Shown: positions 13,301 through 21,400 of the stretch, piece after piece
How the letters are laid out: every line of letters begins with the position of its first letter
Position numbering within the stretch: the stretch's first letter is position 1
Assembly (NCBI RefSeq): GCF_040183065.1
Contig: NC_091123.1
Location: forward strand, 9,356,001 to 9,420,000
From: Periplaneta americana
Taxonomy: Eukaryota > Arthropoda > Insecta > Blattodea > Blattidae
DNA length: 64,000 nucleotides
Direction: 5' to 3'
Position numbers and translations under genes: made by a program
The notes under the pieces: model-generated
Seen by the model: the letters and a program-made list of their open reading frames with translations, nothing else
The model's database searches: none
What the model was told of the DNA's origin: nothing

Positions 13301-16300
13301 AACTTCTCTCGCATTTAGGTAATACGCCTCTGCGGAAGTGTAGGAAGATTGAATTCTCTAGGCTCATCGGCTAGCCACATGACGGCATACAGCAAGCAAT
13401 GACACACTTTGAACTGAACACCCAGTATTTGTTATGCAAACATAAATAATCGTTGCAACAGAGAGTGTTTCCAAAAAACTTGATTAAACCAGATGTAAAA
13501 CTGAAATGTTCTGATCAAATGTCATATTTCTTAAAAATCAACCTCTACACAAAGTGACTAATAGAAATACCCAAAATTTGGTAACAAAAACATTACTTAC
13601 CTTAGTTATATATTGACCTAGTGCTGTTTCCACCATTTTTCTTTTGAGTTCTTGTCATATTTCTGTGGCTTCTCATGAGATTCGACTTGAATTTGTAAAT
13701 TTCTTCAGAATTTCTCTCTTGTCACCGAATTTTCAGTTTGTGGACTAGGAAGAAAGTGGATCTGGACAGGAAACAGGACAGTACTTTTGTGACAGGCTGA
13801 AATGTAGGAAAATCAAAATGTTGATTTCTGCATTGTTGTCAGTCTCATTTAAATATGTTTCATCTGGTGGATGTCATCTACAGCGTTTGTTGAACAGCTG
13901 TATATAATTTGACAGATTATAACTCTATCCAACTACGACTGATGATGATGAAACTAAAAGTGAACACAGTCACAGGCGAGCGACCATTATCACTTTGAGA
14001 CTTCGAGAGCAGTAGGTGCAGTATACACAATGGTTGCATCATCACTATTTGAGTTCTGTCTGAAGTGAAGTACTGTGACATGGAAACTTCAAAATTCAAA
14101 CTGCTCTGTTATACAAGAGTACCACAGATGGAAAAGAAATAACATAGTGCAAATCTGCTAGGAGAAAAGGGCCTATACCCAGACCTTTATAAACTTGCAC
14201 CTGACAGCATAGAGTTATGTTGGTAGTGAGAGATGCGACGTTACCACAATGACCAATTACTACAGAACAGCTGACTTAACTTACGTGGAGTTTGGTATTC
14301 TGCTTCGTTAATTCAAATAGTAATTCTTATGTAACTGTTCTTTACTGCTGTCGTCTTAGAAGGGCCTGAAGTTTTTGATGTCCGCTGTATTACATTATCT
14401 GCAAGAATGGACGGACGCCCTTATAAACAGACAAATTCCTTCTCCTACTCATAAAATTGAAAAGTCATTTGCACCATTCTGATGCCTGACTATTTACGCA
14501 AGGATTCTCTCTAGGTGAGTTACCTTTTTCCACAGGGGAAGTGGAGTACCCAGAGAAAACAGTGTGTTGCCTGTACCACGGGCTTATTCAACACAAGTTA
14601 TACAGTGTTGCTAAAAAGTTTAGGGATACCCATATATTATTTCAGACTTTTCTACTGTCCCTCTACTTCCTTTTTGAACACGCAAAAATGAGCCTATTTT
14701 TCGGAAAGCAAAACACTATAATTATCTTACACAAAAATATTGTTACATCATTGCTAGTAGATAACAGATTTCAAATGACATGTATTTAAAGGCTCTTAAA
14801 CATCATCTTACAGCATTAAGGACATTCTTTGTTCAATACAAATTCCACTTGGACCCACCAGGATTCGAACCAGTGCTAGTGTAGAAAGCCGATACTTCAG
14901 TCATTCAGCTAATGCTGCACCAAATGTTAAAAGCTTTAGTACTTTATTGATTACTAAGGAATTTCCCGCACAAACACTTTACTTACATGTGTATGTGTGT
15001 ACAGGTGAGTTTGGGAGACTTCACAGGCAACCAGTGGATCACATGTTTCCAAGATGTGGCTGAAACTCTCTTGGGAATATCTGCTCAAGAACTAGGAGAC
15101 CTGCTCAATGATGCAAGGGAATTTCAGCAGGTGTTCGTCAATGCAGTATTTAAAACCTATGTCTTCAGGCTACGCGCCAAGATGGAGAATTATAATGTAA
15201 GTAATACTAAATGTAATAGATTGTTGTGGCAGAGGAAATGGTAGTATCCAACGAAAATTGCTAGGACACTTTCTTTTGTTCAGCACACATTCAACTTAAG
15301 CAGGGATAGGCATTTACTGGTTCGCGAACTGAAAGTGCTTCGAAACTTCCCGCCAATGCCGAGAGATGGGGCTGTGAATTACAGTGGTCCCTTCGTATGA
15401 GTCATTCTGTATCGTACAAATCAAAACAATTGAGGGGGTCAGAAGCAAATGGGTATAAGTGCGCTTTTGTGAAAATGTGATTGAAAATGTTTAAGCTTTC
15501 ACGGAATTTACGAAATGGAAATATAAAAATTGGAAATTTATCTTTTGAAGAGGAAGAAAAATTCAAATACCTTTGAGCAACAGTAACAAATATAAATGAT
15601 ACTCGGGAGGAAATTAAACACAGAATAAATATGGGAAATGCCTGTTATTATTCGGTTGAGAAGCTTTTATCATCCAGTCTGTCAAGAAATCTGAAAGTTA
15701 GAATTTATAAAACAGTTATATTACCGGTTGTTCTGTATGGTTGTGAAACTTGGACTCTCACTTTGAGAGAGGAAAATAGGTTAAGGGTGTTTGAGAATAA
15801 GGTGCTTAGGAAAATATTTGGGGCTAAGAGGGATGAAGTTACAGGAGAATGGAGAAAGTTACACAACGTAGAACTGCAAGCATTGTATTTTTCACCCGGC
15901 ATAATTAGGAACATTAAATACAGATGTTTGAGATGGGCAGGGCATGTAGCACGTATGGGCGAATCCAGAAATGCATATAGAGTATTAGTTGGGAGGCCGG
16001 AGGGAAAAAGACCTTTGGGACGGCAGAGACGTAGATGGGAAGATAATATTAAAATGGATTTGAGGAAGGCGGGATATGATGATAGAGACTGGATTAATCT
16101 TGCTCAGGATAGGGACCAATGGTGGGCTTATGTGAGGGTGGCAATGAACCTCTGGGTTCTTTAAAAGCCAGTAATTAATGCAATACATTGTATCATTTCA
16201 GGATGAGAATCGGCTGAAAGTTACAGCAGTAGAAGCAAAACCACTGAATCTGAAGGAACACAACAGAAGATTAATAACTGAGATTAAAGAAATGGCTGGT

Positions 16301-16318
16301 GTTGGTAGTTCCGCGTAG
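1215..16318 (+). CDS. RPA1: Replication protein A 70 kDa DNA-binding subunit (RPA1), 3' nine exons, 5' partial
   Basis: RPA1 is the large subunit of the heterotrimeric nuclear ssDNA-binding complex used in replication, repair and recombination. The coding sequence joins 1215-1326, 1874-2036, 7790-7994, 9913-10025, 10147-10390, 12303-12460, 12549-12632, 15005-15196 and 16202-16318. All junctions are GT-AG and keep the frame, giving 461 residues before TAG. Seen: the pre-DBD-A motif [10 protein letters not shown], then DBD-A ([14 protein letters not shown]), DBD-B ([22 protein letters not shown]), DBD-C with a zinc ribbon of spacing C-x4-C-x13-C-x2-C (ACPTPEC, RCEKC), and a C-terminal helix that in the family contacts RPA2 and RPA3. 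The N-terminal protein-interaction domain and the start codon must lie upstream of the window. The ortholog call is by recalled family sequence, which matches throughout. No frameshift or stop was seen. Confidence 0.96.
1874..2036 (+). CDS. RPA1: RPA1 exon: first half of DBD-A
   Basis: Acceptor TTTTTAG, donor GTAGCA (weak). It encodes [16 protein letters not shown] through [13 protein letters not shown] to DIIE, the first strands of OB-fold A. The sequence is very close to vertebrate RPA1. Confidence 0.95.
3683..3905 (-). repeat. tRNA-derived SINE, copy 1 (minus orientation)
   Basis: This copy closely matches the SINE at 22321-22574: the shared segment GAATGAGATGAAGGTGATAA, the GGGTTGAGGGAAAACCC block, and a degenerate tRNA head containing ATTTGAACCC (the reverse of a B box). 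It sits inside the Harbinger element. Confidence 0.75.
4112..4640 (-). pseudogene. Harbinger DDE transposase remnant (DDE_Tnp_4)
   Basis: Reading on the minus strand from about 4640: [18 protein letters not shown] (the GxxGRxSD segment), then in another frame [16 protein letters not shown]-like sequence, then the C-terminal block in frame at 4112-4411: [40 protein letters not shown] and [10 protein letters not shown]. These are the closing motifs of PIF/Harbinger transposases. Several frameshifts separate the blocks and the N-terminal half was not found, so it is dead. Confidence 0.75.
4680..5300 (+). pseudogene. LINE ORF2 C-terminal fragment
   Basis: Open from 4680 to 4994: [54 protein letters not shown] and [11 protein letters not shown]. 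It then continues with stops and frameshifts ([20 protein letters not shown]) to about 5270, ending near a GAT-rich tail. It resembles the region after the reverse transcriptase in insect non-LTR elements. Confidence 0.7.
5951..6355. mobile_element. Foldback MITE with TATACAGGGTG-type ends
   Basis: Left arm TATACAGGGTGATCCGTAAG and following sequence (TTAATTTCAGGGGGTATTAT) is matched in reverse by the right arm ending in TATACAGGATGAAGTATAAT when complemented. Arms of about 110 bp are imperfectly complementary. It has no coding capacity and is nested in the Harbinger element. Confidence 0.7.
7790..7994 (+). CDS. RPA1: RPA1 exon: second half of DBD-A
   Basis: Acceptor TTATTTTAG, donor GTAAGT. 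It encodes [19 protein letters not shown] and then KNDYEMTF and FDFTPI. It follows a 5.75-kb intron filled with nested transposons, and the exon itself is intact. Confidence 0.95.
8012..8600 (-). pseudogene. LINE ORF2 C-terminal fragment, decayed
   Basis: The minus strand reads [20 protein letters not shown] and [20 protein letters not shown], then after a frameshift [28 protein letters not shown] and [14 protein letters not shown]. This is the typical region after the reverse transcriptase in an insect non-LTR retrotransposon. It lies in RPA1 intron 3, antisense to the gene. Confidence 0.72.
9070..9560 (-). pseudogene. Second LINE ORF2 C-terminal fragment
   Basis: The minus strand encodes [51 protein letters not shown] and [10 protein letters not shown]. 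Related sequence further upstream to about 9560 is frameshifted. The 3' end carries an ATGA-type tail. A plus-strand relative is at 24930-25340. Confidence 0.72.
9913..10025 (+). CDS. RPA1: RPA1 exon: start of DBD-B
   Basis: Acceptor TTGTTTCAG, donor GTGAGT. It encodes [18 protein letters not shown] and [17 protein letters not shown], matching the first strands of OB-fold B. It ends in phase 0. Confidence 0.95.
10147..10390 (+). CDS. RPA1: RPA1 exon: DBD-B core and B-C linker
   Basis: Acceptor CTGTAG, donor GTAAGT, separated from the previous exon by a 121-bp intron. It encodes [15 protein letters not shown], then [15 protein letters not shown] and a G-rich linker. The aromatic residue in the LWG motif stacks on ssDNA in this family. 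Confidence 0.96.
10860..11115 (-). repeat. Dispersed SINE-like repeat (copy A)
   Basis: Its reverse complement matches 41725-41940 over about 200 bp, including CTTATGAGGCAACTAGGC, the run AGATAATGG/GGTAG, and the AAGTGAGATGTACTGCCTG segment. A shorter third copy is at 20262-20395. No coding capacity; the tRNA link is not shown. Confidence 0.65.
11322..12226. mobile_element. TIR element of the TATTTACTCGCATATAAGAC-ended group, with internal minisatellite
   Basis: The left end ATACCGTATTTGATGTTGTA faces a right end whose complement is ATACTGTATTTGCGAGCATA, and both run into ...AAG(T/A)(G/C)CA. The interior is dominated by a 90-bp tandem repeat. The related element at 34876-35698 has the same end motif. 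No protein and no assigned family. Confidence 0.55.
11652..12190. repeat. 90-bp minisatellite, six copies
   Basis: The unit starts TCCACCTCAGTTTTCACAGC, continues ATCTCATGAAGCTTTGACCC, and ends ATGCACCCTGTTTTTCAAAC. It repeats at about 11653, 11743, 11833, 11923, 12013 and 12103 with few differences. The short open frames across it simply repeat the same peptide and are not a gene. Confidence 0.93.
12303..12460 (+). CDS. RPA1: RPA1 exon: start of DBD-C with first zinc cysteines
   Basis: Acceptor ATTGTAG, donor GTTAGC. It encodes [20 protein letters not shown] and [12 protein letters not shown]. The two cysteines of CPTPEC are the first pair of zinc ligands. Confidence 0.95.
12549..12632 (+). 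CDS. RPA1: RPA1 exon: second zinc cysteine pair
   Basis: An 84-bp phase-0 exon with acceptor TTCCAG and donor GTAAGT. It encodes [20 protein letters not shown] and supplies the CEKC half of the zinc ribbon. It lies 88 bp after the previous exon. Confidence 0.96.
12670..12745 (+). repeat. tRNA-like SINE fragment
   Basis: GGTGGTTATCATGCTCGC followed by GTGGGTTCGATTCCTG resembles pol III A and B boxes. Too degenerate for a functional tRNA. Confidence 0.5.
12836..13425. mobile_element. MITE with CTGGGTGTTCA ends and TA duplication
   Basis: The left end CTGGGTGTTCATTTCAAAGT is mirrored at the right as CTGGGTGTTCAGTTCAAAGT when complemented. TA flanks both sides (12834-12835, 13426-13427). It is 590 bp, GC-richer than its surroundings and has no significant reading frame. 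Confidence 0.82.
13440..14510. other. RPA1 intron 7 sequence, no feature seen
   Basis: Unique-looking intron sequence of mixed composition. Short open frames only, none recognised. Confidence 0.5.
14520..14930. repeat. SINE-like fragments in RPA1 intron 7
   Basis: 14530-14610 (TACCCAGAGAAAACAGTG, TACCACGGGCTTATTCAACA) resembles part of the repeat at 32715-33000. 14850-14925 has a reversed B-box-like GGATTCGAACC and reads as a degenerate tRNA-derived SINE head. Confidence 0.55.
15005..15196 (+). CDS. RPA1: RPA1 exon: DBD-C core
   Basis: Acceptor GTACAG, donor GTAAGT, phase 0 at both ends. It encodes [20 protein letters not shown], then [20 protein letters not shown], matching the NQWVTCFQE region and the closing strands of OB-fold C. 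Confidence 0.95.
15500..16170 (+). pseudogene. LINE 3' copy 1 (TAAG-tail family) beside RPA1 exon 9
   Basis: Open frame 15631-16164 encodes [80 protein letters not shown] and [20 protein letters not shown]. This is the ORF2 C-terminus of an abundant non-LTR family. Homology continues 5' to about 15500. Its 3' end lies about 35 bp before the RPA1 terminal exon. The frame is intact only for this fragment, which has no reverse transcriptase domain. Confidence 0.8.
16202..16318 (+). CDS. RPA1: RPA1 terminal exon and stop
   Basis: The acceptor is ATTTCAG at 16195-16201, right after the 3' end of an inserted LINE. It encodes [20 protein letters not shown], then [17 protein letters not shown] and TAG at 16316-16318. 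This is the helix that pairs with RPA2 and RPA3. An A-rich run follows at 16336-16359. Confidence 0.94.
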   Translation, partial: DENRLKVTAVEAKPLNLKEHNRRLITEIKEMAGVGSSA

Positions 16319-16527
16319 AATGTAAATCTGTGTTTAAAAAAAAAAAAAAAAAAAAAAAACATAAACCACACTTTTGAAAAATGTATGTACAAGCATAAGA
16401 TCTTTACTTTAAAAATCACTTATTTCTTATACATTTAGGTTTTGAAGTTTTTATTTATTTTTTTTTTTAGTGGTAAAATTGGTTGTATTAGTTGGATCAT
16501 ATATATGTATTCCTTCAACCACTCAAA

Positions 16528-16533
16528 AATAAA
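16528..16533 (+). terminator. RPA1 polyadenylation signal AATAAA
   Basis: AATAAA lies 210 bp after the RPA1 stop codon, followed by a TG/T-rich stretch (GTTGTGTT) suited to the downstream element. It is the first good hexamer in the 3' region. Confidence 0.7.
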
Positions 16534-16548
16534 GTTGTGTTAATAACG

Positions 16549-16554
16549 TTTATT
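16549..16554 (-). terminator. CLASRP polyadenylation signal AATAAA (minus strand)
   Basis: The plus-strand TTTATT reads AATAAA on the minus strand. It is 464 bp past the proposed CLASRP stop at 17018-17020 and is followed on that strand by T-rich sequence. It lies only 15 bp from the opposing RPA1 signal, so the two mature 3' ends probably overlap by a few tens of bases. Confidence 0.6.
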
Positions 16555-17017
16555 CAGTAACTTGCTGTTGTACATTTCTTTCAAGAATACCATAGTTTCC
16601 TTTGCAATCCTTTACAAGCTATTACATTTGTGCAGCATAGTTCAATTCAGCCGGATTTAAAACGAAACTTGTGCAAAGTTTAACCCACACATGTTTGGTT
16701 ATTACAAAACAGAATATTCTAGAAACTTAGAATACAATATATTAAAGTTGAAATAAAAAAAAGTATGATAGGAACTTCTAAAGAAACTAGGCATCTTACT
16801 TAACATCATATTAAAAATAAGTTGCACATAATAGAAAAGCAGAAAAAAAAAGAGTAACTAGCAAATCTGAACATTGTTACAAAAATGTTCAGACAAAGAA
16901 GAAACAAAAATACAGAACATACTAAAGTGGAGCTTCTCTATTGTACACATACGTTCCTTATATTCAAACCTCAACTCCCAAGTTCAATAATTCAAATCTG
17001 GAGTGCTGAATTGCCCT

Positions 17018-17036
17018 TCAGTAGTCAACGAGAGGT
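17018..17036 (-). CDS. CLASRP: Proposed CLASRP last exon (PLVDY stop) and start of 3' UTR
   Basis: The minus strand has a strong acceptor (TTTTGTTTTTCAG) just before 17036. It gives a phase-matched five-codon tail PLVDY and TGA at 17018-17020. About 480 bp of AT-rich untranslated sequence then runs to the AATAAA at 16549-16554. The call rests on phase, acceptor quality and the poly(A) signal, since the tail is not conserved. Confidence 0.55.
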
Positions 17037-17293
17037 CTGAAAAACAAAAGCATAATTTCTTCTGCATCACAAACTGTTAGGTGACCACCAATAGAAATAT
17101 GCACGGCTTAGGGATAGACTGCAGCAGTTTCAAAACTTTTTGAAGGTGCGATCCACTTTTAAGCGAGCCTTCCGTTTGTGATCCCCACTACTATATTGGT
17201 ACTTAACCCTACTCGAGAATTAAAAGTTCCCTAAAAAACAATGATAATTTTACTTAAAACCAGTGGATACCACACAAAGAACGACCAAAACAG

Positions 17294-17337
<44 letters not shown>

Positions 17338-18389
17338 CATAAACACTTTCTAGTACTGTACTTCAAATTACTACCACCATGGAACTGAGGTAATAGCACA
17401 GTCTAGTATATACAGTCATGAAGCTTGTGTTGTGAGGGTGCTAGGAACAATAGACTGTGCCGGTACTATTTCACATTGTCTGTAATGATGCGATATTAGC
17501 GATCCTAGTGGTTAGCAACTATCTATGGATGCATATTTACTACGTATTGAGCTTCATGACTGTATATACTAGATTGTGATAATAGTGCACTACAAATTGA
17601 AAATGTTGCTTGAGCCTCATGTTACCCAATTGATTTACAAAGAAATTTCGTTTCTGATCAGTATCACTTGGGAACAAGAAATTTGTTTCATTCCAGTGTA
17701 TTAAAGAACTGGAAAATTCAGCTACCTACTATATATTATATGACAGATATTGAGTTTCCTTTTGCAGATGTGGGATTAAATTTGCATAATTTTAAAAAAC
17801 AGCTTTTTAAGTATATTTTCTAGAAGAAACAAAAACCTATTACGACAGTCACAGATGAATATTAAATCAGTTTCCAGACAGTTGCGTACAATTGGCTAAA
17901 ATGAATATTATAGAACAAATTATTTATTTAGTGATGGAAAATTGAAACTAGATTTTTTTTTTTTTTTTTTTTTTTTCGCAGAGCATAGACCAGATTTGGA
18001 TTGTAAGAATGCTTCGAGCTTGGAGCACTTTAAATTTGTTATATTTACAACCTCGTTTTATACAAAATAAACTTGTCATGAAAATAAAAACGAGAAATCT
18101 CTCCAAACTTGAAAATGATATCACTCTGTGTGCATCAAATAAACTTCAGATTTGCGGATCTACTTTCTGAAAAACAGGTACATTTATCACAATTATTTTT
18201 TACTTTATAAATGCTCAAGCATTCTTTGATATTTATGTTTAATGTTGTTTATGTCTCTAATCTATACTAATAATAAATCTGTAGCCAAAATTTTTCTGGT
18301 AATTTTCGATTTTCCAAAAATAACTGGTGTTAACATGTATAATTAACCATCCTGAAACCGAAAATCGCTTTTTGAAATTTTTGTTTGTA

Positions 18390-18430
<41 letters not shown>

Positions 18431-21400
18431 GTCTGTATGTTTGTTATCTTTTCACGCAATAATGGCTGAACCGATTTATATGAAAATTGGAATATAAATT
18501 AAGTTTGTTGTAACTTAGATTTTAGGCTATATGGCATTCAAAATACTTTATTTAAAAGGGGGGTTATAAGGGGGCCTGAATTAAATAAATCGAAATATCT
18601 CGCTTATTATTGATTTTTGTGAAAAATGTTACATAACAAAAGTTTCTTTGAAAATGATTTCTGATAAGTTTTATTCTTTACAAAATTTTGATAGGACTGA
18701 CATTTAATGAGATAAATGAGTTTTAAAATTAAAATAATGCCATCTCAGACGGTGCAATGAATTAAGAACAAATGACTTCGTCTATAAGGGGCCTTGGACA
18801 GCAACAATCGAAAGCTATGAAAGATTGCCTACAGAGAATGTTTCTGTGTCTGTGTGAAGTAATATCAGAAGCTAAATTAATCGATTTGTATAATTGATTA
18901 TTATTTCACCATTGGAAAGTGTAGTTTCTCTAGATGGACATAATGCTATAATGTTATTACAGTAACGTCTGAGTAAATCGAGGACAGGTAAGATCAAAAT
19001 AGCTTCTTATGCACAGAAAATTTGATAGGCTATTTTGTACATTCATTTTCTGTATGTCTTAAAATAATATTTATGTACACTCATTTTAATCTCAGAGAAT
19101 TAACGAACAACAAGAGTGTATTGATTTAGTATGCAGTAATAGTATGTTAGCTTAGCAATCCATTATTTTATAATTTAAATTTTAACTATGCTCAATTGAA
19201 TCGTGTTAAAATACATAAAATATATATGCAATAAACGCAATGCAAAAGAAATTGGGTAATGAGCGAAGCAGATTATCTTGCGCTGTTGTAAAAGTTGTTC
19301 CCTGGATCAAACGTCCTATTTTAATTATGTAATTACTTTATATTTATTTCTAACAGGTGCAGCGGAGCGCACGAGTACGGCTAGTAGAAAATAAATGTAT
19401 GTTAATAACGTGTTTCTGTTTTATTTTGTAAATCTAACAAAGACTGATCCATAGGCTGTGACATCACAGGATGCAATGCTGCCATGTATCATAATGCATG
19501 TCACTCATTGTATAAGTACATTTTCTATAAGTGTTCTTTATGAAACAGAAATAGATATGAGTGATTTACTTACCACTTATACCTTAAGCATACAATTGCG
19601 AACTTAAGCTTATGATGATTTCATACCTTTGTTGTCTTGGTCTCTGTGGAGGACTTCGACTCCTACTTCTGTTATGGTCTTGTCTGTCTGAGCTACGAAC
19701 TCGACGACTTCTATGATCACTTCGATTTTCGTCCTCAACTACTCTATCCCTGCACAGAGAACACAAACACGATTGAAGAACAGCATGTCTGACTGTAAAA
19801 CAAGAGGGCTCTTGCTGTGAAACAAGTTCAAAACCTGATTGGTTTTTTTTTCCGAGGTTTCCCCCTCAACCAAATGAAGCAGAATTACTGGCTAACTTTC
19901 GGCATTTAACCTCGGACTCATTTCACCTTCATTACTTACGTTTCACTTCTTAATACGCTTAGGGTCAAAGTTAGCTAATATATTACAGTTCAAACCCCAA
20001 TCCAGTAATTAATTTTAAAAATTAAGACACTACAATCATCACAAATTTCCCTAATATTTTTCACAAATTTTGAATTTTAAACAATTTTTATTTTAAAATC
20101 TTTGTAGTAATTGTATGAACAACATAACTAAAACACTAAAACCTTTTACTCTTCGAAAAACATTTTTTTCTTTAATTTATATACAATGGATTATTATTTT
20201 AATAATTTTATCACCAGCATTATTAAAAAAAAAAAAAAAATGGTACAGCTAAAATTTTAGTCTATGTTGTTGATTGTTTAGTCAACTGTCCAAAGACAGA
20301 GCTGAACCTCACGAGTGACGCCAACAAGATACCACTTATGAGGCAAGTATGCTAGAAGATAATGGGGTAGGTAACATATTCCTTTGTCCCTTCTATGTTG
20401 TTAAGATCTCAAAAACATACAAGCATGCAAAGTTTCATTAAAATATCTCAAAATCATTTTGAGTTATCATGGAAAGCAAATGTAAAATTTATTGTTGTTT
20501 TCTAATGCCAAGCGTTTGACAATAAAATCACTTGACCTCTTGCACTCCAATATTTTTCAAAGACATTATCATGAAATGTAAAATTTAAAGTCTTGGAAAC
20601 TAAAGAGAAAAGATTAATTTGAAGGGACAGGTAAAGTGATATGTGCGAATATTAAAGGGCATTTATCTCAGACACTATTAGAGATACCAAACAAATTCTT
20701 TCACCACAAGAAAGAGGAAAGTGTATTCTATAAATAAACAACCCATGAAGGTGTACCTCCTTTCTTAAAAATTCACACTCACCAGCGATTTCTTCTATGT
20801 CCAGAAGTTCCTGACCTACTGGGGGCAGGAGCTGGAGGTGGTGATGGACTGGGAGAACGGCTGTATGACTGAGATGAAGGAGAACTTCCTCTCTCTTCAT
20901 CATCATATTCCTCATCATCATCTTGCATTCGATGCCGACGTTCTCGTTCTCTACATAACAAAATGAACACACATGAAGTATCCCTAAATTTTTGTATATA
21001 TTAAGTATAATTCTGTGGCTGTGGTGCATAGTGTTGTTACAAGGATTTAAAATCTGTCATTCTTTGTTTCGTCATAAACCCTGGAAATGGGTATCATACT
21101 CAGTGTGGGGAAAAGAGGTATTCTATGTGAAAAGGTGCTCCACTGGTATCAAAATCAGACAGCACACTCAACAAAAAACTAAATACAGTGAAACCTGTTC
21201 AAATCGGAACCTGAATAATCCGGAATCCTGTCTATTTCGGAACAATTTATTGGTCCCGGCGAAATTTTTCCTGAATAAAACGGAAACTGTCCAACGCGGA
21301 AACGGAAACTGTCTGCTACTGTTCAAAACGGAAACAATATTTTGTAACTATATTTTGAAACAGCGTGTAATTTCAAGGAATATACGAAATATGTAGGTCA

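Noticed and set aside
19584-19766. A separate 60-residue RS protein gene
   Set aside because: It is exon 16 of CLASRP read from a methionine in intron sequence. Splice sites and phase fit the larger gene.
20992-21396. 134-codon plus-strand open frame
   Set aside because: It runs from CLASRP intron sequence into the left end of a pogo-like element and has no domain.
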